Below, in pieces: positions 55,163 to 64,000 of a stretch of DNA of 64,000 nt; position 1 is the stretch's first letter; each line of letters opens with the position of its first letter. The notes below the pieces were generated by a model. It was not told the origin of the DNA. It saw only the letters and a program-made list of their open reading frames with translations, and ran no database searches. The stretch is from Powellomyces hirtus (Eukaryota; Chytridiomycota; Chytridiomycetes; Spizellomycetales; Powellomycetaceae), in contig JAHLKG010000015.1 in the NCBI GenBank assembly GCA_025526995.1, positions 434,001-498,000 of the forward strand, given 5' to 3'. Position numbers and translations under genes: made by a program.

Positions 55163-58100
55163 ATGGCCACTCCTCCGACAGCATTCAACCAGGGTCCTCC
55201 CGGTCAAATTCCGAGGCCGCGACCGCCGTTGCAGCAACAGCAGAGTGCTCCAAACCTCAGCCAAAGACGTTTCCCCGGACCCCAGGGCGTGCTGCCAAAC
55301 TCGCCAGCAATGTTCCGTCCCCAAAGGCCAGCGCCAGGTCCAGGCGGATTTGCCGCTGCCCCTACCCCGGGACAGGGCTCTGCGCCCAACGGAGTGCCTG
55401 GGAATCCAGCTATGGCGTTTAACGCGAGGAGTCAATCACAAGGTGGGGACCGATGATCAGCGATCAGGGTAATCGCACGGAATCGCATGCCTCCGCGTCA
55501 CTGTCTACGGGAGTTTCTTAAATGTCTCTGACACCCGTTGCCCCCCCCCCCCCCTCATTCAGACTCTTTTCGACCAATGGGTGCTGGACAACCCATCGGA
55601 CAGCCAGGAGCGAGGCCACAGCTACATCAGCAAGGTTGGTGATGAGGCTTGAAGGCAGAGGTTCCTGCTCGGAGATTGACCCGCAATATTCTTGACAGAC
55701 TCCTTCCGGCAAAACGCAAGCCCACAACCATTTGGGCAGCAGCCCAGGCCCGCCATGCAGCAGCAAGGTATGGGCCATGTGTCGGTACCAAGATAGTCCC
55801 ATGTGTTCTGATTTGCTTTCATGTCCCTCAGGCTCTTTCACCCAGCCTGGACAACCGCTTGCACCTCGTCCTGGACTTCAGCCTTCGCCGTCGCCCGGTT
55901 TCGCTGCGCGACCTGGGCCTGATCGTCAAACGTCTGCGCCCAATGGGTTCCCAGCTCCACTTCAGTCCGCCCAGTCACAGCCTTCCCTTGGAAGCGGTAT
56001 GCCTCTAGGTGGTCCACCTGCGCAACAGCCGGTGCCCGCCAATCTCTCGACCAGCAGTTTAACCAATGACATGGGCAACATGCAGATCGGACCTGGAGCT
56101 GGAGCTCGGAGTGCTCGGAGTAGGCGTCAGTATGCAAAGTCGCCCGCGACTTCCACCGGTGACCTCTATTCCCCTGCCGGCGGCACGCTAGGTCCGACGC
56201 CAGCAGCTGGAGCACAACCGTACGGACAGCAACCTGGAGGAGTTCCAATGGGTCGACCTGGGATGCCTGTCGGGCTTGGTCAACCGGCGCCAATGTACGG
56301 ACAGCCTCCGGCCCCAGCATTTCCCATCCCTGGAGCGGGGCAGCCTCCCGTGTTCTTACAGCAGCAGCAGTCCTTTTCTGGAATGCAACCGTCAGGCGCT
56401 CAACCTGGCATGCAACCAGGGATGGGATTCCAACCAGGAATGCAGCAGCCCGGAATGCAACCCGCTATGCAACCCGCTATGCAGCCTGGAATGCAGCCTG
56501 GAATGCAGCCAAGTATGCAGCCAGGAATGCAACCTGGCTTCCAGCCGCCAATGCAGCAAGGGCCTCAACCGGGATTTCAACAACCACAGCCCGGATTCCA
56601 GCCAGCAATGGGACACGGGCCAGGGCCTGCTGGACCGGCAGCACCAGCGCGTTCACGAATTGATCCCAATCAGGTTCCCAGTCCCATCACGGTACAGGAA
56701 GCCGATCAGGCTCTATATGAGGATGCGCCGTTCTCGACAATGTCCAAATCTGTTCCTCCGTTGCCATCCACAACATTCAAGGCGATAGATGACGGCAATT
56801 GCAACCCTCGCTTTATCCGCTTGACGACGTACAACATACCGTGCACCGAGGAATTGAGCAACACTACGTCCATACCGTTAGGGTTGATTGTGCAGCCGCT
56901 CGCAGAATTGGCGCCAGATGAGGAGCCGATCGAACTGGTCGATTTCGGTGAGAAAGGTCCTGTCCGTTGCACACGTTGCAAGGCGTACGTGAATCCCTAC
57001 TTTCTGTGGACCGATGGAGGTCGGAAATTTGTTTGCAATCTTTGCTCGATCGAGAATGAGGTGCCTCCAGAGTACTTTATGAATCTTGACATGAGTGGAC
57101 GGCGCATGGACCTGATGAGGAGGCCGGAACTGCGCAAGGGAACTATTGACTTTGCGGCTCCCAAGGGATACTGCCAACGGGATCCGAAGCCGGCATCTTA
57201 TGTGATAGCAATCGACGTGACGTGGAATTCGATTCAGAGTGGACTTTTAAAGCAAGTGGTCGAGGGTATACGAGAGCTCTTGTACACGGGACCAAAATCT
57301 ATACCAGCGGGGACAAAGATTGGTTTCATTACCTTTGACAAGGCGGTACACTTCTACAACCTCAGCCCGGGTTTGGATCAGCCTCAAATGCTGATTGTCT
57401 CGGATATTGGCGATATGTTTGTCCCGCTGAATGCCGGGTTCCTGGTTGACCCGCATGAGTCCCGTGCGGTGATTGAGAACCTTTTGGACACACTGACAAC
57501 CATTTTCGAGGGGAACCGCACCCACGAGCCAGCTCTCGGAGCCGCTGTGCAGGCTGCTCACGCAGCACTCAAAGGAACGGGCGGCAAAATCAGTGTCTTC
57601 CATACGATGCTCCCCACGTTCGGCCCCGGCCTGCTCAAGAACCGCGAAGATGCCAAGCTGTTTGGAACAGAGAAGGAGCGCACACTCTACGAGCCGCAGG
57701 AGTACTTCTGGCCAAAGCTGGGGCAGGATTGTGCCGCCGATGGCGTTTCCATCGATATGTTCTTGTTCCCGACCTCTTACATCGATGTCGCCACTATCGG
57801 AAGCCTTTCGGCCCTCACCGGTGGAGAACTCTATGTCTACCCCAACTTTGACGCTGGTCGGGATGGACTGAGAGTTGCAAAGGATCTGATTACCTCGTTG
57901 ACGAGAACGTTTGGTTTCGATGCGTTGCTGAGAGTTCGTGTCTCTAACGGTCTCAAAGTCACCGATCACTTTGGCAACTTTTACATGAAGAATGTGACAG
58001 ATGTGGAGATGGGCGGAATCGATTCGACCAAAGCCATCGGTGTTGGCATCAAGCACGACGGAAAACTGGACGAAAAGCGTGAATCCGCGTTCCAGGCGGC

Positions 58101-59364
58101 TCTCCTTTACACCACTGCCACGGGCGAACGAAGAATCCGCGTCCACAACATCAGCGTCTCCAACACGTCGCTGCTCGGAAACGTCTTCCGATATGCCGAC
58201 ATGGATACAACAGCGTGCTATCTGTGCAAAGCTGGTAAGGCCGGAAGTCACCAGATACGCTTGTATTTAGCGATGACACTCATTTTGTTTCTGGGATGAT
58301 AGCTGTCGCGCAAACTGTGAACTCGACACTGAAGCAGGTCAGGGAACGTCTCGCCGAAAAGTGTGTTAAAGTCCTGGCAGCGTACCGCAAACACGCAGCA
58401 TCGTCGTCTTCTCCGGGGCAGCTGATTCTCCCGGAATCATACAAACTGTTTGCGCTTTATACCCTTTGCATACTGAAACTGAAAGCTTTCCGAGGAGGTA
58501 TGACGTCCCTGAGAAAATGAGTCATGTTCCTTCTGCTGACTCGTTATTTGACGGCATTCCAGGTCCAGACATGCCAACTGATATCCGGGTTTACAACATG
58601 CGCATGCTGAAAGCCCTCGGTGTCACCGAAAGTGTGCCGTTCCTGTACCCACGGATGATGCAGTTGCATGATCTCGTGTCACCGTATGGTGAGATTGATC
58701 AAAAAGGACTCGTGAAGCTGCCACCCTCTATTAGAGTCTCGGCGGAGCGCTTGAATCCCGCTGGTGCTTATGTGCTCGGTACGTATCGGACTTCCATCTT
58801 CAGAACGTTCTGCACAAGAAAAATGTCCTTATCAGTCTATGATTAATCATCTAGAAAATGGCCAACAAATGATAATATGGCTGGGACGCGGCATTCCGGG
58901 TACCTTCCTCGAGGAGGTGTTTGGCGTTGACAGTCTGGAAGCCGTGGATTCCAAATTGGTTAGGCCCCCATGCAGATACTTTTTTTGCCACCTCGTTGGG
59001 TGTTTGACATATACTGACTTCATCGATTCCATGTGCAGAAGGTGCTACCGGCTTTGGAAAACCCAACGTCCAACCGCGTTCGCATGATCCTATCCAGGAT
59101 CCAGCAAGAGCGACCCCGCTACCTGTACCTCCAAATTGTGCGCCAGCAGATGGACCAGTTTGGCGACATTGAGTTCCATAACCTGTTGGTCGAGGATCAG
59201 AATTCGGATAACCTCGGTTATGTGGATTATTTGATCAATGTTCACAGGTAAGACGAGGGGAATTGGTATTTTGTTTTTCCCAAGAGACCCCTTCTCAATT
59301 CTCAACTATTTTTTTTCTTTTTTTCTTTTGTAGACAAATTCAAATGGAATTGTCTTCATCATAA
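55163..59364 (+). CDS. SEC24: COPII coat cargo adaptor SEC24, C/D class
   Basis: Second SEC24 in the window. Exons begin 55163-55442, 55563-55634, 55699-55767 and 55832 onward. After a very Gln/Pro/Met/Gly-rich N-terminus (tandem GMQPGMQP units) come VQEADQALYEDAPFSTM, the zinc finger CTRCKAYVNPYF...CNLC, and the trunk (YVIAIDVTWNSIQSGLLKQV, FYNLSPGLDQPQMLIVSDI, DMFVPLNAGFLVDPHESRAV). Then follow SIDMFLFPTSYIDVATIGSL, LLRVRVSNGLKVTDHFGNFY, the helical domain (SPGQLILPESYKLFALY) and the gelsolin repeat (LENGQQMIIWLGRGIPG), ending QIQMELSSS. FVPL plus CxRCKAY place it with SEC24C/D. Exons 2 and 3 are symmetric phase-1 units of 72 and 69 nt with related sequence. A C14 tract lies in intron 1. 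Confidence 0.93.
55541..55554 (+). repeat. C14 homopolymer in SEC24 (C/D class) intron 1
   Basis: Fourteen C in a row just before the 3' splice site, extending the polypyrimidine tract with C instead of T. Confidence 0.9.
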
Positions 59365-59432
59365 AATGACAGTCCCACGCGAGAGACATCGAGTTTTGAG
59401 TGGGAATCCTGTTCATTCCCAGCCACCATCCA

Positions 59433-59448
59433 CCCCCCCCCCCCCCCC
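59433..59448 (+). repeat. C16 homopolymer in the SEC24 (C/D class) 3' flank
   Basis: Sixteen C, about 70 nt after the stop codon, so probably within the 3' UTR. Confidence 0.9.
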
Positions 59449-60700
59449 TCTCAGCCTCCTCGCGCCCCACCCTCCGCATTTCTTTCTCATCCCCGTCCCA
59501 TACCCCCTCTTACTACCCAAACCCCTGTTTCTACCCTAGTCTGGATTTAGTCTTCTTTGGAAAAAAATCTCGACTCGCTTTGCTTACGCCCCTCCGGCCG
59601 CAACTAGTTATGAATGTTGAAAAGAAATTCACGTAGTGTGCATAGGTTGTTTTTTTTCTTTGTAATTGTTCCCAAGAGGAAATGACAGAACGGTTTCCTT
59701 TTTCGGATTGGGACAATCAACCACATCGCAGTCGTGTCACATGGAGGGACAAAAGGCTCCTCGGTAGGCGCAATGGAATCAAAATTTCGGTGTTTATATC
59801 ATTTAGGAGGGGCCCCACCCTGTGTGTAAAATGTCATTCTTGTAAATTTAGAAATGTAGAGCCTTCCATTTCTGTGTGTCGATCGGCCAGGGAATTGTTG
59901 CACGGTCGGGCCCTACTGGGGGTTAATGAGCAATGTAAAAAATGCGTCGGACACCCTCCTGGCAAATGAGAAGCAGATAACCCCCCTATGCCCCCATCGA
60001 AACAGGATGCCATCCACCAGCGAGGGCGTTAGAAACTGCGATTCGGGCAGGGAGGTTGCCAATCGATTACCAGTTCGGGGCAGGGTCAACTTGAGCGCAT
60101 TATGCCCAAAATGAAATTTCTTGTACCGCCAACTCTGGGTACGTAGTTCGTTGCCTTCTACCGATTGCAAGCACCAAGGTCCGAGGATCATTTGGGTTCT
60201 TGTGGGTTTGTTTATTTCATACTTTGTAACACTGCCCCCCCCCCACCTCGGGAGCGCGTCACACATGTAGAAAGCAACCCCAGCGGCGCTCCCCTCAATC
60301 ACACCCCATGACGGGCTCGAGGGGGGGTATAATAATGGGTAAATATGGAAATCATGAGAAGCTTCAGGCCCTCCATTAAATTGTAGGAAGCAAATCCGTC
60401 GAGGAGCGTTCCAAACGCGGTTTCACACTCAGCGCTGAAACGCTGTGGCGCTGTTTCGCACATCACACATCGCGTCGCGCGACTAAGCAGCACACACTCT
60501 CCCAATGAAATCAAGTTCCGCGGAGAGTTCATTTAATGGGGGAGGCCCCGGAGCAATCAAACAATCAAATGAGTTTCCGCGCGAGTAGCGTTGTTAATTG
60601 TGAGGAGATTTACAGTGGGGAAAATGGGCACATGGGCGGCAATGTGGATTTGCAGAGGGGGACATGGTTTGTACGAAAGGCACAAGGACGGGTTCACGAA

Positions 60701-60707
60701 TATAAAT
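60701..60707 (+). promoter_or_regulatory. TATA box candidate of the secreted LPMO-like gene
   Basis: TATAAAT, about 190 bp before the ATG, followed by a pyrimidine-rich stretch (60775-60835) and a CA-rich, A-tipped leader. This is the layout of strongly expressed fungal promoters. Confidence 0.5.
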
Positions 60708-60898
60708 TGAGGGCTGTTTTCGACTTCCCCATTTTTGTTCCTCACCCAAGCTCACACACAACAAGCAACCAACACACTCCCTTCGGCCTCCTCCCCCTCG
60801 TCTCCTCTCCAACTCTCTTCTTCCCCGTTCTTTTATCGCATTTTCCCCTCTGACACACATATCTCAACGCAAATCACACACACGCACACACAAAAAAA

Positions 60899-62329
60899 AT
60901 GCCCTCCACATCGTCCCTGATCACCGGTCTCTGTATCGCCGCGGTCGTTGGCTCCGCACACGCCGACATGCGTATTGCCTCTACTGAGCGAAAAGGGTTC
61001 ACCGACACCCAGCTGCAGAAGGACCCTTCCCTCGCGAACGGGCGCAACGGGCAGTTCGCCGCGGGCAAGCTTGCCCGTCGTCAGAACGCGGCCGTCTTCC
61101 CTTACCAGGTCCCCAGCACATTCGGTTACGCCAAGCTGGTAGCCCAAGCCAAGAACAACAACGACAATTTCCTCCGTTCCAACGTTGACAACGAAGCCAA
61201 CAAGCGTAACACCAACACCGAAGCCCCAAAGGACATGACCCCTTGCCGACAGGACGGCCTCGGAAACGGACCCGCCATGACCCTTACCGCCGGGCAGAAC
61301 TTTGAGATTCCTCTCCAGTTCAACAACCCGCACGACGGAGAGTGTGAGGTCAACATCTGGACCAACATGCAGGCCGCAGTCCCAGATGTCGCTCCCATCA
61401 CCCGATTCCCATGCGGTGGAGGTTTCGCCCAGAACCGCCCCAACGTCACCATCCCCGCCGATTTCCCCAACGTTTGCGGCGCTGGAGCGGGCTGTGTGAT
61501 GCAGCTCTACTGGCACACTGTGGAGCCCCGCACCTACGCTGTCTGCACTGATGTGCAGATCAACGCTGGCGCTGCTCCCGCTGGCGCCGGTGCCGCGGCC
61601 CCCGCCCGTCTCCGAACTCGACAAGAGTCCACTGTTGTCTTCAACAAGGCGCTCCTGTACGCCGACTCGTTCGACACGGCCCACATTGACTCTACCCACT
61701 CGGGTTACCGCGGACAACAGCCCGCTCTCGTCGGCGCGAACCTCGCCGCTCGTATCGAGATGCAGTCCTTTACCGGTAACGGTGGTCTCCTGAAGGATGC
61801 CGAGCCCAAGGCGGTCATCGCCACCCGGAACAACCTCCGTGGCCAGGTCGAGGCTGCCGTCAAGCAGGCCGAGAGGGCTGCCACCAAGCAGAACAAGGCT
61901 GCCCAGAAGGCTCTCGATGCTGGAGGTGCCCGTGGAGCCAACGGTGCCTTCGAGGGTGACCAGTTCAACGTGGTTCTCAACCCCCAGGCCAAGCGTCAGT
62001 TCACCAACACCTACGTGACCAACGTCGACTACGTCGCCATCGCTGCCTCCTTTGCCCCCAAGTTTGCCGCCGCCGGTCTCTCCCAGCAAGGTGTTGCCAC
62101 CAAGGACTCTCTCGCCACCGACACTGCACTTGTCGCCGGTATGAAGAAGAACAACCTGAAGCAGGCCGCCAACCTCGCCGCTCTGCCCGCCTCATACCTC
62201 AAGGCCCTCGGCCCCATCTCCCAGAGAATGCTCGCTCGCCGCGCCGCTGGTGTGGAAGACGAGGAGGACGCCCTCTTTGACGACGGTGAGGGTCAGGCTA
62301 ACCCCGACGACGAGGGCAACGAGGAGTAA
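60899..62329 (+). CDS. Secreted protein with LPMO-like features, copper histidine-brace candidate
   Basis: Single exon, 476 aa, with strongly biased (C-ending) codons suggesting high expression. A signal peptide is clear (MPSTSSLITGLCIAAVVGSA). Cleavage there would leave His21 at the new N-terminus, as in lytic polysaccharide monooxygenases. The central part resembles fungal AA11/X325-like domains: TPCRQDG, LTAGQNFEIPLQFNNPH followed by DGECEVNIWTN (candidate second His), RFPCGGGF, and CVMQLYWHTVEPRTYAVCTD, where Tyr before the Cys matches the axial Tyr position. About 90 residues separate His21 from the first Cys, which is longer than usual. A dibasic ARR at about residue 60 may be a Kex2 site and would remove His21, so the brace is not assured. 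The C-terminal roughly 230 residues (Ala/Lys-rich, acidic end) are unrecognised. Alternative: a secreted structural protein. Confidence 0.6.
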   Translation: MPSTSSLITGLCIAAVVGSAHADMRIASTERKGFTDTQLQKDPSLANGRNGQFAAGKLARRQNAAVFPYQVPSTFGYAKLVAQAKNNNDNFLRSNVDNEANKRNTNTEAPKDMTPCRQDGLGNGPAMTLTAGQNFEIPLQFNNPHDGECEVNIWTNMQAAVPDVAPITRFPCGGGFAQNRPNVTIPADFPNVCGAGAGCVMQLYWHTVEPRTYAVCTDVQINAGAAPAGAGAAAPARLRTRQESTVVFNKALLYADSFDTAHIDSTHSGYRGQQPALVGANLAARIEMQSFTGNGGLLKDAEPKAVIATRNNLRGQVEAAVKQAERAATKQNKAAQKALDAGGARGANGAFEGDQFNVVLNPQAKRQFTNTYVTNVDYVAIAASFAPKFAAAGLSQQGVATKDSLATDTALVAGMKKNNLKQAANLAALPASYLKALGPISQRMLARRAAGVEDEEDALFDDGEGQANPDDEGNEE

Positions 62330-62757
62330 AACAAATAGCTCGTGCTTCTCTTACACCCCCCCCCCCCCCCTCCGCTCTGCGTTTCATCTCTTGTAAATAG
62401 TGCTTCTCCTTGTACATATGATCTGAAGCTTGTAGCGGCTTGTATATAGTGTGTAGCTTCTTTTCCGATCTTGAATGAAAATGATATGGAGCAAACAAAA
62501 TAACCTATTCTTCCCTGTTTGTTTCTTGCCTTACTCGTTCGTGGTGCACTGAGCCGGACACAGCAGGCAAGAGAAGTTCTCTCGTTCGCTACCCAGGGTA
62601 GAGGAAAGTCCACCTTACATACAAAGGACTCCTCGTATCGACAAGACTCTTGTGCAAACTTCAGTGTTCCACCTTGCGCAAATTGCTTCCATGTTCTAAC
62701 CTCCGAGCGCTCCGAGTCCGGGGGTAAATTGTGACGCGTTACTCAAAAAACCAAAAC
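62330..62757. other. Short intergenic region between the secreted protein and HIRIP3-like genes
   Basis: About 0.43 kb. The 3' UTR of the secreted protein contains the C15 run at 62356-62370. The right half should carry the next promoter. An in-frame GTG at 62731 precedes the HIRIP3-like ATG and was not used as a start. Confidence 0.5.
62356..62370 (+). repeat. C15 homopolymer in the 3' flank of the LPMO-like gene
   Basis: Fifteen C, 27 nt after the stop codon. Confidence 0.9.
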
Positions 62758-64000
62758 ATGGGTGCCCACGTTCCAACCCAAAAAATGGTCGACGAAACAA
62801 CCCTCCAAAGAACTACTCTCTCCGTCCTACGTGCAGGAGACCTCGACACCCTGACCGAACGCAGTGTGCGCCGGTCAGTAGAAACTCTGCTCAAGCTGCC
62901 AGACAAAGAATTAGACGCACCCGGCCCTAAGGCGACAGTCAAACAACTCGTCAATGCATTCCTCGAAAACCCCGCGGCCTACAAGGAAGCTACGGAAGAT
63001 GTAGACCCGGAACCTAAAGAGGGTCAGTCGAAGGGGGAGAAAGTGCGAGAAAGCACTATAACAGCAAATAGGCCAAAGGATACTGATCTTGACACGGATG
63101 ATGACAAGAAACCTGCTGCGGTGGGAAAGCGGAAACCCCGGGCAAAACGAAGCGTCATAAGTGATGAAGAAGATGAGAAAGGACAGTCTGGCACTGCAGA
63201 GGAACTTTCAAACCCGAGTCCAAACATCAATCCACCATCCCCTCCCGGATCCGCGAAACGAAAGATCACCGTCGTGGGTGAGCAAGTCTCGCCATCACCA
63301 ACAAAAGCCAAGAAACGCAAATCCAGCATCGGGGCCACACAATCCCCAGAACCCAATCCAACCCATCAGACCACTCCCCAGAACCCTAATGATACTGCCT
63401 CGGATGACGAGCAGGATACAACAACAAAGAGCAAAGCTCGAGCCAGACGGCGCATCATTGATAGCGATGAAGACGACGACGATAACTCCGAGAACGTGGA
63501 CGCAGAGGAGAATCCAAACACCACAAAAGCATCAGCAGGACCGAAATCGATGCGAAACCCCTCGTCGAAAGCGACCGATACGGTCAAGATTAGTGAAAAG
63601 GATGAAGCAGCGATAGAAGGTCTAAAGAAATACGTCAAACTGGTGTGTACACTCATCAGGAACGTTTCGATCGTCAAATGATGAGATCATGCCAGCGTTG
63701 AAAATGACACTCCTTCTTCCCATTGCCAGTGTGGAGTCACCAAACGCTGGGCCAAAGAGTTTGAGGGACTTTCAGGGAAAGCTCGCATACATCACCTGAA
63801 GCAAATTCTAGCAAGCCTGGGGATTCGCGACCGACCAACAATTGAAAAGTGCAAGAAGATTAAAGCAAAACGCGAGTTCCAAGCAGAAGTCCAAGGTACG
63901 TTATAGCATCTCGGAATCTGGCGTGCGTGGGCGCATTGCTCCGGCTAGACTTTCGAGTCTCTGACAACCTTCCTACTTGCAGATCTCGATCTCTCAAATA
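62758..64000 (+). CDS. HIRIP3: HIRIP3-like histone chaperone (partial at window edge)
   Basis: Nuclear protein related to HIRIP3 and its CHZ-type H2A-H2B/H2A.Z-binding region. Exons 62758-63642, 63730-63895 and 63983 to the edge. The N-terminal 80 residues look like a DEK-C-type helical domain (TTLQRTTLSVLRAGDLDTLT, TVKQLVNAFLENP). A long Ser/Asp/Lys-rich acidic and basic linker follows, with SDEEDEKG and DSDEDDDDN acidic patches expected to bind histones. After the first splice comes the conserved C-terminal block GVTKRWAKEFEGLSGKARIH, LASLGIRDRPTIEKCK and EFQAEVQDLDLSN, which matches human HIRIP3. The gene continues past 64000. The ATG at 62758 was preferred to an upstream in-frame GTG. Confidence 0.85.

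Larger units (their letters stand above)
59365..60898. other. Intergenic region between SEC24 (C/D class) and the secreted LPMO-like gene
   Basis: 1.5 kb with no supportable gene. It starts with the SEC24 3' UTR, including a C16 run at 59433-59448, and ends with the promoter and CT/CA-rich leader of the secreted protein gene. A C10 run lies at about 60235-60244. Short frames near 59.7-60.8 kb lack domains. Confidence 0.5.

Noticed and set aside
54785..55435. 216-codon minus-strand frame over the SEC24 start
   Set aside because: It is antisense to the Pro/Gln-rich first exon of SEC24 and has no family features.

Overview
The window is nuclear DNA from a zoosporic (flagellated) fungus, most likely a chytrid-type lineage. 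Short GT–AG introns (about 57–140 nt) interrupt most genes. The fungal signature is a Zn2Cys6 transcription factor. The flagellar signature is a clear MORN3 orthologue plus a protein built from axonemal TEX45/SAXO-like repeats. Base composition is near 50% G+C. I rebuilt gene models by hand from splice signals and protein-family conservation. For most spliced genes the exon lengths sum to a multiple of three, which is an internal check.

Layout, left to right: a 17-exon GH20 hexosaminidase (-) diverging from MORN3 (+); a SEC24 of the A/B class (-); a transporter-like/GT25 glycosyltransferase fusion (-) diverging from an axonemal repeat protein (+); a Ras-like GTPase with a very long tail (+); an OPT-family transporter (-); an orphan response regulator (+); TM9SF3 (-) diverging from a TMEM184/OST-alpha-like protein (+); a MINDY deubiquitinase (+); a bestrophin-like channel (-) diverging from a caprin-like RGG protein (+); an RS-repeat protein (+); SWT1 (-) diverging from a mitochondrial carrier (+); bystin/Enp1 (-); a Zn2Cys6 transcription factor (-); a RibD/DHFR-like enzyme (-); a second SEC24, of the C/D class (+); a secreted protein with LPMO-like features (+); and a HIRIP3-type histone chaperone that runs off the right edge (+).

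Most genes are core eukaryotic functions: the COPII coat (two SEC24 classes), Golgi/endosome membrane proteins (TM9SF3, the transporter/GT25 fusion), ribosome biogenesis (bystin), RNA surveillance and mRNP proteins (SWT1, caprin-like, RS-repeat), and chromatin (HIRIP3). There is no operon logic. Five neighbouring pairs are head-to-head with 0.3–0.8 kb between start codons, so shared promoters are possible.

The most unusual points are: a single-frame fusion of a ten-helix DMT/TPT-type transporter to a GT25 glycosyltransferase; three microexons of 14–17 nt; three introns that are multiples of three and lack stops, one of which sits exactly at the GH20 catalytic Asp-Glu; a fungal caprin-like protein; a candidate LPMO-like secreted protein with His at the predicted mature N-terminus; an RS protein that carries a 153-bp coding minisatellite; and poly(C)/poly(G) tracts in 3' flanks and introns. 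I found no CRISPR array, rRNA, tRNA or intact transposon.
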